The notes beneath the pieces are model-generated. The model worked only from the letters and a program-made list of their open reading frames with translations. It was not told the origin of the DNA and did no database searches. Made by a program: the position numbers and the translations under genes. Below, piece after piece: positions 27,553 to 36,188 of a stretch of 64,000 bases of DNA; the stretch's first letter is position 1, and each line of letters opens with the position of its first letter. Origin of the DNA: an uncultured Rhodospirillales bacterium (GTDB taxonomy: Bacteria > Pseudomonadota > Alphaproteobacteria > Reyranellales > Reyranellaceae); assembly GCA_902825855.1 (NCBI GenBank), contig CADECW010000004.1, positions 1 through 64,000 on the forward strand. Reading direction: 5' to 3'.

Positions 27553-28569
27553 CTACAGCGTCTTTCGCGCCAGTGCCGCACCCTCGGCGAGCGCGCGCAG
27601 CTTCGCGTACGCCGTCGCCAGCGTCATCGGCGCCATGCCGCAGTTGGTGCAGGCCTGGATGCGCTCGGGATCGACATACTTCGTCGCGAGCTTCAGGGTC
27701 GCCGCCACTTCCTCCGGCGTCTCGACCTTGTCGGATGCGACGTCGATCGCGCCGACCAGCACGGTCTTGCTGGGCAGCAGCTTCATCAGCTCGGGCGGCA
27801 CGTGGCTCTCGCGGCATTCCAGCGAGACCTGCTGGATCCTGCTGCGGTCGAGCGCCGGGAAGGTCTTCTCATATTGCCGCCAGCTCTCGCCGAGCGTCTC
27901 CTTCCACTTGATGTTGGCCTCGATGCCGTAGCCGTAGCAGATGTGGACCGCTGTCGTGCACTTCAGCCCCTCGGCCGCCTTCTCCAGCGCCGGCACGCCC
28001 CATTCCACGGTCTCGTCGAGATAGACATTGAAGGCGGGCTCGTCGAACTGCACGACGTCGACGCCGAGCTTCTCGAGGTCCTTCGCCTCCTGGTTCAAGA
28101 GCTCGGCGAAGGCGAATGCCATCTTCACCCGGTCGCCATAGAAGCCGTCGGCCAGCGTGTCGATCAATGTCATTGGTCCCGGCAGGGTGAACTTGAGCCT
28201 GCGGCTGGTCGCGGCGCGGGCGATGCGCGCCTCGCGCTCGTGCACGAATTTGCGCCGCTTCAGCGCCGACGTGACGGTCGGACAATCTGCATCGTATCGA
28301 TTGTTGCGGATGCCCATGCGCACTTTCTTGTCGAAGTCGACTCCGTCGACCTCGGCCAGGAAGCCGTGCACGAAGTGCTGCCGCGCCTGCTCGCCGTCGC
28401 TCACGATGTCCAACCCGGCTTCTTCCTGGCGGCGGATGGCGAGCGCCGTCGCGTCGTCCTTGGCTTCGAGCAGCGGCGCGCCGGTGAGCGTCCACGGCGC
28501 CCACAAGACGTTGGGCGTGGCGAGCCACGAGGGTTTCGGCAGGCTGCCTGCCAGCGTCGTCTCGAACAT
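27553..28569 (-). CDS. MetE C-terminal-like, cobalamin-independent methionine synthase-family protein
   Basis: 338 residues, corresponding to the catalytic barrel of MetE without its N-terminal half. Zinc-ligand motifs are in place: HICYGYG, SLECRES and ACTNCGMAPM. TLAGSLPKPSWL and FDEPAFNVYL are typical of the stand-alone MetE-like group. Such proteins transfer a methyl group to homocysteine or a related thiol; the donor used by short forms is often not methyltetrahydrofolate. GGGAGG lies ahead of ATG 28569, next to the end of a dispersed repeat. Confidence 0.88.
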   Translation of the reverse strand: MFETTLAGSLPKPSWLATPNVLWAPWTLTGAPLLEAKDDATALAIRRQEEAGLDIVSDGEQARQHFVHGFLAEVDGVDFDKKVRMGIRNNRYDADCPTVTSALKRRKFVHEREARIARAATSRRLKFTLPGPMTLIDTLADGFYGDRVKMAFAFAELLNQEAKDLEKLGVDVVQFDEPAFNVYLDETVEWGVPALEKAAEGLKCTTAVHICYGYGIEANIKWKETLGESWRQYEKTFPALDRSRIQQVSLECRESHVPPELMKLLPSKTVLVGAIDVASDKVETPEEVAATLKLATKYVDPERIQACTNCGMAPMTLATAYAKLRALAEGAALARKTL

Positions 28570-28586
28570 CGCTTTTCCTCCCTACT

Positions 28587-28706
28587 CCGTCATCCCGACC
28601 GGAGCCGAGCGCAGCGAGGCGGAGTGGGACCTATTCTGTTGCTCCGTCGACAAGAAGAGGTCCCTCGACTGCGCCGCCCTTCGGGCGGCTTCGCTCGGGA
28701 TGACGG
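28587..28706. repeat. 120-bp MITE-like element with perfect 12-bp terminal inverted repeats
   Basis: CCGTCATCCCGA (28587-28598) is exactly inverted at the other end, TCGGGATGACGG (28695-28706). The interior is GC-rich and contains smaller hairpins such as CCGCCCTTCGGGCGG. It fills nearly all of the gap between hemY and the MetE-like gene and codes for nothing. A diverged copy lies at 35831-35925 and a fragment near 47444. No flanking target duplication is obvious. Confidence 0.75.
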
Positions 28707-28714
28707 GAAATTGG

Positions 28715-30064
28715 TCATTTGTCGCTGAATTCGAGTTCTGCCCGCGTCTCGGGCGGCAAGACATGGCCGAACGTCCCGGGTGCGCGCCATTGCAGGGTGC
28801 CGAAGGCACCGCAGCTCTCGCACACCGAGCGCCAGGTCTCGTGCTGGGCGGCGCAGGCGGTGCAGCGCCAGGCACGATCGGCCGGCGCGTCGGCGGCGCG
28901 GGCCAGCCAGTCGTGCACCTTGGCCTGAGCGGCGCCCGATCGCTCCTCGACCTCGGCCATCAGGCGGCAGACGCGTACCGGCGGGCTGGTGCCGCCGGCG
29001 ATCTCGAGATGCCGCCGCGCCTCGCCCCACAGGCTTGCCTCGAGCGAGGCCTGGGCCAGCGCCAACTGGCTTTCGATGTCGTTCTCGTTGTGCGTCACCA
29101 GCCGACGGATGACGCCGATGCGCTTCAGCGGATCGTTCTCGCCCGACGCTTCGAGGTAGAGCAGGGCGAGATCGGGGTGCGGCGCCAGCGCCCATCCGCG
29201 TTCCAGGGTCTTCTGCGCGCGCCTGCCATCGCCGGCCTTGATCTGCAGTCCGGCGAGGCGCTGGGTGACGGCGATGCGCTCGGGCGCCAAAGTAAAGGCT
29301 TCGCGCGCCAGCGTGAGCGCCTCGGCGGCATTGCCGTCGCGCTCGGCGGCGCGGCTGCGCTCGACCAGCAGCAAGGCCTTCAACGTGCGGCCCCTGTCGT
29401 TGGTGACGACCTTGCGGCGCTCGCCGGTCTCCAGCGTCTCCTGTGCCGCCTTCCACTGGCCGGTCTGCGCCTGCATGTCGAACAGCGAATGCACCACCCA
29501 GGGCGTCTGCGGCTTCAATTGGAAAGCGCGCTGGGCATAGGCCAGCGCCTTGGCCTGGTCGCCCTCGCGCAAGGCCTGGCCGATCAGGCCGCGCAAGCCG
29601 AGGAAAGCGGTGTGCTCGTCCTCCAGCATAGCGGTGAAGGCGCGGTTGGCGCCGTCGCGGTCGCCGGCAAGCTGGGCGGCCTGCGCCGACAGCAGGAGCG
29701 TGACCGGCGGCTCGGCCAGAAGCTGCTCGGCCTTCCTGGCGTATCTCTGCGCCTCGGCGCCGTCGCCGGCGGCGACGGCGGCTAGTCCCTGCGTCAGCGC
29801 GCGATAGCCGCGCTGCTTGCGGCTCTCGCCCCAACCTTCAAGCAGGGCGAACGGCGCGCCGACGATCCAGCGATAGAGCAGCCAGCCGCCGATGCAAAGC
29901 CCGACCAGGACGATCAGCGCAACCAGCAGCACGCCGACGCTGCTGTCGAGCCGCCAGCCCTGCCATTCAGCAGTGACCGTGCCCGGCCGCTCGGCGAGCC
30001 ACACGGCGCCAAGCATCGCCACGGCGGCGACGGCGAACCAGACCAGGACGCGTAGCGTGGTCAT
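28715..30064 (-). CDS. hemY: HemY-type TPR membrane protein of the heme gene cluster
   Basis: 449 residues. Two N-terminal membrane helices (about 5-25 and 43-67) precede a cytosolic TPR-like helical domain with the HemY signature FALLEGWGESRKQRGYRALTQGLAAVAAGD. The C-terminus holds two CxxC pairs (CTAC and CESC), a likely zinc ribbon seen in alphaproteobacterial members. HemY is linked to heme biosynthesis by operon context; it is not the HemY protoporphyrinogen oxidase of Bacillus. It follows the hemD-COG4223 gene by 42 nt. Confidence 0.9.
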   Translation of the reverse strand: MTTLRVLVWFAVAAVAMLGAVWLAERPGTVTAEWQGWRLDSSVGVLLVALIVLVGLCIGGWLLYRWIVGAPFALLEGWGESRKQRGYRALTQGLAAVAAGDGAEAQRYARKAEQLLAEPPVTLLLSAQAAQLAGDRDGANRAFTAMLEDEHTAFLGLRGLIGQALREGDQAKALAYAQRAFQLKPQTPWVVHSLFDMQAQTGQWKAAQETLETGERRKVVTNDRGRTLKALLLVERSRAAERDGNAAEALTLAREAFTLAPERIAVTQRLAGLQIKAGDGRRAQKTLERGWALAPHPDLALLYLEASGENDPLKRIGVIRRLVTHNENDIESQLALAQASLEASLWGEARRHLEIAGGTSPPVRVCRLMAEVEERSGAAQAKVHDWLARAADAPADRAWRCTACAAQHETWRSVCESCGAFGTLQWRAPGTFGHVLPPETRAELEFSDK

Positions 30065-30106
30065 CGGATCAGCGCGGCCTTCGACGGGACGGGTGGCGGC
30101 ACATCG

Positions 30107-32017
30107 TCAGCGCGCCGCGCCCAGAAGGTTGACGGCGTAGACGGCGAGCTGGTCGAGACTGCGCTTGGCGGCGAGATGGGCGTCGGCCCTGGCGAGCCAG
30201 GGCGACGTCGCCTGGCTGGTCTGCGGCGGCAGCGATTTCACCAGTTCGACTGCCTTGGCGACGTCGCCGGCATGCAGGGCCTGTTCGGCGCGCGCCAGCT
30301 TGGCTTCGGTGGTGTCGCCCGGCATGTCGCCGACGCGGCGCAGCGACACGAGCCCGCGCAGCTTGCTCATCAGCCGCTCGCCATAGGAATCGTCGGCCAG
30401 GTCCTCGGCCAGGGCCGCCTTGGCGACGGCGGGAAACGCCGCATCGAGCGCGGCGCGCGAGGCGACGCCGGTCTGCGCATGGGGCTGCAGGGCGATCACG
30501 AACTCGCCGAGTTTGGCGTCGCCCTGCGCCAGCGGCTGCAGCAGGTTGAGTTCGGGAGCAAACGGCATGCCGGCATCGATCGACGCCGCGAGCCGCGCCG
30601 TCAGGCCGATCAGCATCGAAGCCCGCGCCGCCGTCATCGCCTTCTGCTCGCCGTTGCTCCGCTGGCCGACAGCATCGCTCAGTGCCTTGGCCTGGTCGCG
30701 CTGGCTGGAAACGGCTTGATCGAGCGCGCCGAGCGTGGCGCGCAGGGACGCGATCTCGCGCGTCAGCACGGCAATCTCTTTTTCGGCCTCGACGTTGCTT
30801 GGCGTCGGAGCCGGTGTCGGCGGCGGTGCCGCGCTGGCCGCGGGGCGCTGCTCCAGCGCTTCGACGCGGCTGCGCAAGTCGCGGATCGAGGGATCAGGAC
30901 CGGCGGGAGCCGTCGTCGGCCGCTCGGCAGCCGTGGCGGACACCGCGCGCAGGCGCTTCTCGAGATCGTCCAGACGCGCCGTCAGTTCCTTGCGTGCCGT
31001 ATCGACGGCGGCGTTGGCGACGGTGGTGACGTCGGCCCTCACTGCCTGCAGATCGACGCCGGGTGGCGTCGGCGCGGCAACTTGGCCGCGCCACAAGTCG
31101 CGCACCTGGGGCGGCCAGTACGGGAGCGAGATCAAGGCTGCGGCCAGCACGAGCACCGCGGCGAGCACGCCGACCACGAAGGCGCCGACCACGCCCAGGC
31201 CACGCCGCACCATGACGGGCGGGGCAGGCGGCGGCGCCGCGGGTTCGTCGGGGGCGGGAGTAGTGTCGCTCATCGTCGCCGGTCCTTGTACAGGGGCTTC
31301 GGCCAGTCGGTCGATCTCGTCGAGCACGGCCTGGCGGCTGGGTCGCTTTGCCGCCGCCGCCGACTTGAACGGCAGGCCCGCCGCCGGCACGAGAGCGGCC
31401 GGGCTGATGGCAACGGCGGTGACGTCGCGCAGGTTGGCAGCCAGGCCCGCATCCTCGACCATGCTGGCGAACACCGACGCCGCACGTGGCGAGAAGAAGG
31501 TGACGACATCGAGCGCGCGCGCCTCGAGCGCGGCACGCGCCGAGTCGGGCAGGCTGGTTTCCTCGCGGGCGTCGTAGAGCGCGAAGCGCTTCACCTCGAA
31601 GCCGGCCGGTTGCAGCAGCGCGCCTAGATCGACTGCAACCTCGCGGCCCGACACGTGCAGCAACGGGCCGTCCTTGGGATCGAGTCGCTGGCGCGCCAGC
31701 TCGGCCAGGGCCGCGCCGTCGCCCGCCGCCGAAGTGACGGCGCTGAAGCCCAGCCCTTCAGCCGTGCTGGCGGTGGTGTCGCCGACGGCCAGGATCGCCC
31801 GGCCGCGCTGTTCGCTCGCCTCGGCCAGCGCGCGCGCGCCGTTGGCGCTGGTCAGCAGCACCGCCTGGCAATCCGCCAGGGCGGCGGAGAACTCCGCCGG
31901 GGGATGCAGGTACTCCAGCCGGAACAACGGCGCGATGACCGGCGTGTGGCCACGCTCTGTCAGCGCTGCGGCCAGCGCCGTCGCCTCGCGTTCCGGCCTT
32001 ATGATCAGCACGCGCAT
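30107..32017 (-). CDS. hemD: HemD-COG4223 fusion: uroporphyrinogen-III synthase plus mitofilin-like membrane protein
   Basis: 636 residues in one uninterrupted frame. Residues 1 to about 240 are HemD (MRVLIIRPEREATALAAAL, VLLTSANGARAL, VVTFFSPRAASVF), which closes and inverts ring D to make uroporphyrinogen III. A Pro-rich linker leads to a membrane helix (about 273-296) and a long Ala/Gln-rich coiled coil of the COG4223/mitofilin-like type. An internal ATG at 31273 with AAGGA 9 nt upstream could separately start the membrane part. GGAGA precedes ATG 32017. hemC is not adjacent; an alkyltransferase gene lies upstream instead. Confidence 0.85.
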   Translation of the reverse strand: MRVLIIRPEREATALAAALTERGHTPVIAPLFRLEYLHPPAEFSAALADCQAVLLTSANGARALAEASEQRGRAILAVGDTTASTAEGLGFSAVTSAAGDGAALAELARQRLDPKDGPLLHVSGREVAVDLGALLQPAGFEVKRFALYDAREETSLPDSARAALEARALDVVTFFSPRAASVFASMVEDAGLAANLRDVTAVAISPAALVPAAGLPFKSAAAAKRPSRQAVLDEIDRLAEAPVQGPATMSDTTPAPDEPAAPPPAPPVMVRRGLGVVGAFVVGVLAAVLVLAAALISLPYWPPQVRDLWRGQVAAPTPPGVDLQAVRADVTTVANAAVDTARKELTARLDDLEKRLRAVSATAAERPTTAPAGPDPSIRDLRSRVEALEQRPAASAAPPPTPAPTPSNVEAEKEIAVLTREIASLRATLGALDQAVSSQRDQAKALSDAVGQRSNGEQKAMTAARASMLIGLTARLAASIDAGMPFAPELNLLQPLAQGDAKLGEFVIALQPHAQTGVASRAALDAAFPAVAKAALAEDLADDSYGERLMSKLRGLVSLRRVGDMPGDTTEAKLARAEQALHAGDVAKAVELVKSLPPQTSQATSPWLARADAHLAAKRSLDQLAVYAVNLLGAAR

Positions 32018-32074
32018 CGGCTCTCCGTAGCGGGCGGCGTCAGCCGACGCAACGCCCTCCGTCACGTCGGGAAG

Positions 32075-32539
32075 CTAGAGAAGAATGACGCCCTCGAGCG
32101 CCAGCAATTGCCGCTTGGTCGGCAAACCCTTGCCGCCGGAGAAGCCGCCTTCCCTGCCGCCGGCACCCCGCACGCGATGGCAGGGCTGGATGATCGGAAT
32201 CGGATTGCGACCGCAGGCCATGCCGATCGGCCGCGGTCCCGAGCCCACGATCATCGCCAGGCCGCCATAGGTCGCGGTCTCGCCATAGGGGATGTCGTTC
32301 ATCGCCGACCACACGCGCTTCTGGAAGTCGGTGCCGTGGGCGGCGAGCGGCAGGTCGAAGCGCTTGAGCTTTCTGGCGAAGTAGCGATCGAGTTGGCGCG
32401 CCGCATCCTTCAGCACCGGACTGGCTGCTTCGTCGCGCGAACGCTCGCCTGCGGTGGCCCAACGCACGGCGGTCACGGCGTCGTGATCGGCTTCGATTGC
32501 CAGCCGGCCGACCGGGCTGTCGACGTAACAAATCGTCAT
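32075..32539 (-). CDS. ogt: Methylated-DNA--protein-cysteine methyltransferase
   Basis: 154 residues. The acceptor motif PIIQPCHRVRGAGG carries the reactive Cys, with the helix-turn-helix region TDFQKRVWSAMNDIPYGETATYGGLA before it and ALEGVILL closing the domain. It repairs O6-methylguanine by irreversible transfer to Cys. Length fits Ogt/MGMT without an AdaA regulatory domain. Start 32539 is the only ATG that begins the domain (MTICYVDSPVGRLAIE). 57 nt upstream of hemD on the same strand; divergent from the hydrolase gene. Confidence 0.93.
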   Translation of the reverse strand: MTICYVDSPVGRLAIEADHDAVTAVRWATAGERSRDEAASPVLKDAARQLDRYFARKLKRFDLPLAAHGTDFQKRVWSAMNDIPYGETATYGGLAMIVGSGPRPIGMACGRNPIPIIQPCHRVRGAGGREGGFSGGKGLPTKRQLLALEGVILL

Positions 32540-32614
32540 GAACCGAGCGTAGCGTCGGCCGTCGGCTTTTGCCAATCTAGGAGCCAGTATGTGTGGGGGA
32601 GAAAGAGAGCGTCG

Positions 32615-34030
32615 GTGACGTCGTGGATCACAAGACGCGCCCTGCTCGGCGGTGCCGCCGCACTGGTGCCGGTGACGACGCTCGCCCAGCAGCAATCGCC
32701 ACCACCGCCACCGCGCCAGACGCCACCGCCTCCGCGCCAGCCTCCGCCGCGCCCACCGGCCACCGATACCGGTCCGGTCGTGATCTTCGTCCATGGCAAC
32801 GGCGATTCGAGCGCGCTCTGGATCAACAACCTCTGGCGTTTCGAGGCCAACGGGTTCAAGCGCAACCAGCTCTTCGCCATCGACTTCGCCTATCCCAGTG
32901 CACGACGCGAGGACGCCAAGCCCGAGCTCTTCTGTTCCTCGGCCGAGGAGCAGATGAAGGAGCTCGCCATTTTCGTCGAGCAGGTGCTGAAGGCGACGGG
33001 TCGGCGCAAGGTGGCACTGGTCGGTTCCGCGCGTGGCGGCAACTCCATCCGCTCTTACCTGAAGGACGGCGGCGGCGCCCAGTTCGTGAGTCACGCGGTG
33101 CTGTGCGGCACGCCCAACAAGGGTGTCGTCAATTCCGACAGCCTGCTGGTCGGCAGCGAGTTCAATGGCGCCTATGCCTTCCTCAGGCATCTCAACGCAG
33201 GCCCGGACGATCTCATCCTGGGCGTCGCGATGATGGCGATCCGGTCGGACACCAACGACAAGTTCTCGCAGCCCGACGGGCGCTTCGTCGGTGCGCCAGG
33301 CAAGCCCACGGGCGTGGGCTACGACTCGTCCGGGCTGCGCGGCGCCAGGAACGTCATCCTCGACGGCCTCGACCATCGCGAGGTGGCGTTCAACAAGCTC
33401 GCCTTCGGCGCCATGTTCGAGTTCATCACGGGCAAGCCGCCCGGCAACCTGTTCATCACCCAGGAGCCGCTGCCGGTGTTGAACGGCAAGGTGACCGGCG
33501 TCGCCGACGGTGGCGTATACACCAATCTTCCGGTGGCCGAGGCCGAGGTCGAGGTCTTCGAGATCGACGGCAGGACCGGCGAGCGCAGGACGACCACGCC
33601 GGCGCATCGCAAGCTGACTGGCAAGGACGGCGTTTGGGGTCCGTTCATCGGCCGCGCCGATACCTGCTACGAGTTCGTGCTGCACGTGGCGGCGCAGCCC
33701 ATTACCCACACCTATCGCTCGCCCTTCCTGCGCTCGAGCGACGTGGTGCATCTCAGGCCCGGCATCTTTGCCAAGGGTGACGAGCAGGCGGCGGCCGTCG
33801 TCACCATGAGCCGGCCCAGAGGCTATTTCGGCGTTGGCCGCGACAAGTTCAGTCTCGACGGCAAGGTGCCGCCCGGCATCAACGACGGCGTGCCCGGCGT
33901 CTCGACCGGCAAGCTCGCTTTCGAGGCCGGCCCGCGCACCGTACTGGCGGTGTTCAACAACGAGATCATCGCGGCCCGCACCTGGCCGGTGAAGGAAAAC
34001 CACCTGGTGGTGGCCGAGTTTCTCAATTGA
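32615..34030 (+). CDS. Tat-exported alpha/beta-hydrolase-fold protein with degenerate nucleophile motif
   Basis: 471 residues from GTG 32615, preceded by GAAAGAGAG. The N-terminus TRRALLGGAAALVP is a Tat-type signal, followed by a Pro/Gln-rich linker. The hydrolase fold begins with VVIFVHGNGDSS (oxyanion region). At the nucleophile elbow, where family members have G-x-S-x-G, the sequence is G137-S-A139-R-G-G, so Ala stands at the usual serine position. About 200 C-terminal residues form an additional beta-rich region. Relatives act on lipids or polyesters. Catalysis must use a shifted residue or be lost. Confidence 0.8.
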   Translation: MTSWITRRALLGGAAALVPVTTLAQQQSPPPPPRQTPPPPRQPPPRPPATDTGPVVIFVHGNGDSSALWINNLWRFEANGFKRNQLFAIDFAYPSARREDAKPELFCSSAEEQMKELAIFVEQVLKATGRRKVALVGSARGGNSIRSYLKDGGGAQFVSHAVLCGTPNKGVVNSDSLLVGSEFNGAYAFLRHLNAGPDDLILGVAMMAIRSDTNDKFSQPDGRFVGAPGKPTGVGYDSSGLRGARNVILDGLDHREVAFNKLAFGAMFEFITGKPPGNLFITQEPLPVLNGKVTGVADGGVYTNLPVAEAEVEVFEIDGRTGERRTTTPAHRKLTGKDGVWGPFIGRADTCYEFVLHVAAQPITHTYRSPFLRSSDVVHLRPGIFAKGDEQAAAVVTMSRPRGYFGVGRDKFSLDGKVPPGINDGVPGVSTGKLAFEAGPRTVLAVFNNEIIAARTWPVKENHLVVAEFLN

Positions 34031-34054
34031 CTCTTTCCGGCCGCCGACTCGTCG

Positions 34055-34564
34055 TCACTTGTCGTACGTGTACCGGAAATTGCAGTGGCTTGCGCCCTGC
34101 ATGATGGTCTGCGTGCGTTCGAGCTTGAGCTTGGGGTCGTAGCCCTCGCAGAACGCGCCGTCGCGATTGCACGACAGCAGATGGCCGATCTCGCCGAGGC
34201 CCATCGCCTTGTAGGTCTCGGCGTAGCGGCAGCGGACGACGTCGAAAGTGAAGGTCGTGTCGCTCTGCTCCTTGACCTCGATCTCGAGCGCGCCGCCCTT
34301 GGTCCACAGCGGCATCACGTCCTGGAACGCCTTCAGGGACGTGCCGCCCGGCGCCGCGGCGGCGAAGGCGCGCGCCTGCTCGATGGCCGAGCGGCGTACG
34401 GATTCTGCAATCGTCGTCTTCGCGACCGCCTCGCCGTGGCTCTCCTTCAGGGTGACATACACCTCCTTCAGGATCTCGGCCTCGATCTTGCGTTTCTCCA
34501 GCATCGAGAGGCCTTCGGGGTGGGCGGACGTCGTGGCGCTCTGGGTCGCGGGGCTCTGGCTCAT
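34055..34564 (-). CDS. L-2-amino-thiazoline-4-carboxylic acid hydrolase-family protein
   Basis: 169 residues. The C-terminal half carries the family core: VVRCRYAETYKAMGL, then GHLLSCNRDGAFCEGY and MQGASHCNFRYTY, with conserved Cys and His suited to catalysis. Named after the enzyme that opens 2-amino-thiazoline-4-carboxylate in the cysteine pathway; most genomic members have unknown substrates. ATG 34564 begins MSQSPATQ; the open frame upstream to 34837 is not protein-like. Divergent from argC and convergent with the Tat hydrolase. Confidence 0.78.
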   Translation of the reverse strand: MSQSPATQSATTSAHPEGLSMLEKRKIEAEILKEVYVTLKESHGEAVAKTTIAESVRRSAIEQARAFAAAAPGGTSLKAFQDVMPLWTKGGALEIEVKEQSDTTFTFDVVRCRYAETYKAMGLGEIGHLLSCNRDGAFCEGYDPKLKLERTQTIMQGASHCNFRYTYDK

Positions 34565-34866
34565 GGCTGGCTCGCTGCTTCGGTAAGGTGCGGAACGATC
34601 CGCGGCGATCCTATCAGGCCGGGAATGCCGAGTATGCAACGACGGATGGTCTTGACATCGGCCTTCTGCGATGAAATATCCGCCCACCATGACGCTGTTC
34701 GCTCCTTTCCGGTCGCGACGCCGCCGCTCACGAGAGCGGTGTGAAGACGCGCGCGCGTAACAGACGCGCCGTATCGAAGCCGCTGGAGAGACCGGGCGGC
34801 TTCCATCCTTCCCTCTTCTCCAGTCGGCCCCTCCCAAAGGCCTAGAAGTTCGCGAGAGAGAAGACC
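34565..34866. other. 302-nt intergenic region between divergent ATC-hydrolase and argC genes
   Basis: No gene is seen. It contains a perfect -35 hexamer with a weak extended -10 for argC (34652-34680), then a roughly 180-nt leader with the hairpin CCGCTC/GAGCGG (34724-34739). No known riboswitch is recognised in the leader. Confidence 0.5.
34652..34680 (+). promoter_or_regulatory. Candidate sigma-70 promoter for argC
   Basis: TTGACA (34652-34657) is a perfect -35. After 17 nt comes AATATC (34675-34680), a weak -10 match, but it is preceded by TG one base upstream (34672-34673), an extended -10 feature. Transcription from about 34688 would give a leader near 180 nt before the argC ATG at 34867. 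Confidence 0.4.
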
Positions 34867-35829
34867 ATGACCAGCAACAAGACCAAGATCTTCATCGACG
34901 GCCAGCACGGCACCACCGGGCTGCAGATCCTCGACCGGCTGAAGGACCGGCCCGACATCGAGCTGCTCGAGCTGCCGATGGCCGACCGCAAGGACCTCGG
35001 CAAGCGAGCCGAGATCGCGAAGGCAGCCGACATCGCCGTGCTCTGCCTGCCCGACGCCGCGGCAAAGGAGCTGGTCGCAGCCTTGGGCGACTCCGACACC
35101 GTCGTGATCGACGCCAGCACTGCCCATCGCGTGGCCGACGGCTGGACCTACGGCTTCCCCGAGATGGCCAAGGACCATCGCAAGAAGCTGCTCGCCTCCA
35201 ATCGCATCTCCAATCCGGGATGCTATCCGACGGGCGCCATCGCCATCCTCCGTCCGCTGGTCGATGCCGGCATCGTGCGTGCCGATTCGACGCCCGCCGT
35301 GTTCGGTGTCTCGGGCTACACCGGCGGCGGCAAGGAGCTGATCGCCGTCCACGAGCAGCCCGGCGTCGAGCCGTTCGGCCTCTACGGGCTGGAACTGACG
35401 CACAAGCATGTGCCCGAGATGAAGAAGTACTCTCATCTCCAGCATGCCCCGATGTTCGTGCCGTCGGTCGGCCACTACGCCCAGGGCATGCTGGTGATGG
35501 TGCCGCTGACGCGCGACATCGTGACGAAGAAGGTGAGCGCCAAGGACGTGCACGGCGTGCTGGCCGACTACTATGCCGGCGAGACCTTCGTGCCGGTGCG
35601 GCCGCTCGCGGACCGCAAGTGGCTGGAGCGCGACCGCTTCCTGCGGGCCGACCGGCTGGTCGATACCAACACCATGGAACTCGCCGTCTATGGCAACGAG
35701 GCCGAGGAGCAGATCCTGGCAGTCGCCTCGCTCGACAACCTCGGCAAGGGCGCGTCGGGTGCGGCGGTGCAGTGCATCAACCTGAAGACGGGGGTCGACG
35801 AGACGACCGGACTCACGGTCGCAGCGTGA
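34867..35829 (+). CDS. argC: N-acetyl-gamma-glutamyl-phosphate reductase
   Basis: 320 residues, the short type 2 ArgC. The nucleotide-binding start KIFIDGQHGTTGLQIL and the active-site SNPGCYPTGAIA with the reactive Cys (about residue 119) are clear, as is the His-containing GLELTHKHVPEM. It reduces N-acetylglutamyl-phosphate to the semialdehyde in arginine biosynthesis. GAGAGAGAAG lies just upstream of ATG 34867. No other arg genes are in the window. A dispersed repeat begins within 3 nt of its stop. Confidence 0.95.
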   Translation: MTSNKTKIFIDGQHGTTGLQILDRLKDRPDIELLELPMADRKDLGKRAEIAKAADIAVLCLPDAAAKELVAALGDSDTVVIDASTAHRVADGWTYGFPEMAKDHRKKLLASNRISNPGCYPTGAIAILRPLVDAGIVRADSTPAVFGVSGYTGGGKELIAVHEQPGVEPFGLYGLELTHKHVPEMKKYSHLQHAPMFVPSVGHYAQGMLVMVPLTRDIVTKKVSAKDVHGVLADYYAGETFVPVRPLADRKWLERDRFLRADRLVDTNTMELAVYGNEAEEQILAVASLDNLGKGASGAAVQCINLKTGVDETTGLTVAA

Positions 35830-36188
35830 TTCCCGTTTTCCCGACCGGAGCCGAACGCAGCGAGGCGAAGCGGAAGGATCTGTTCTGTTGCCGCACCGCC
35901 CTTGGGCGGCCTTGCTCGGATGACGCTCTCACAGCGGCTTTTTCAGCTGCGCTGCCATCTGCAAAATCAGGCCCGTGAGATTGCTCACGTGCAATGCGTG
36001 CAATCGCCTTGCGGCTGTGATTGGTGCGTGACGTCGCGCTGAGCCGTGTCACCGTCTGCCTGACCCGGCGTTTATACTCCGACATGGTGTGGTGTTCCGC
36101 AGCGCCGCGCCGCGAGGCTGCCGGTGCGATGCCGGCTGCCGGCACAGGGGTGTGTCGCCGGGCTGCGGCGCGAGAAGAGACGTAACGC
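35830..36188. other. 359-nt intergenic region after argC
   Basis: The first about 95 nt are a diverged copy of the dispersed repeat. The remainder has no convincing gene on either strand. It contains TATACT near 36071, a possible -10 without a good -35, and ATGCCGGCTGCCGGCA (36129-36144), which recurs upstream of the oxidase at 39821-39836. Confidence 0.5.
35831..35925. repeat. Diverged copy of the 120-bp dispersed repeat
   Basis: Shares CCCGACCGGAGCCGA, CGCAGCGAGGCG and TGTTCTGTTGC-type segments in the same order and orientation as 28587-28706, and ends in GCTCGGATGACG. The left terminal repeat is degraded (CCGTTTTCCCGA instead of CCGTCATCCCGA) and the interior is about 25 nt shorter. Confidence 0.65.

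Noticed and set aside
27553-28569. SAM or cobalamin riboswitch before the MetE-like gene
   Set aside because: The upstream gap is filled by the dispersed repeat, and no conserved riboswitch elements are seen.
28715-30064. Protoporphyrinogen oxidase (the other protein called HemY)
   Set aside because: The product has two N-terminal membrane helices and TPR-like helices, and no FAD-binding motif.
31655-32614. Upstream extension of the Tat hydrolase frame
   Set aside because: It runs antisense through hemD and ogt; the protein-like part begins at GTG 32615 with a ribosome site and Tat signal.
34688-34866. Riboswitch in the argC leader
   Set aside because: Only one short hairpin was found and no known aptamer core could be recognised.
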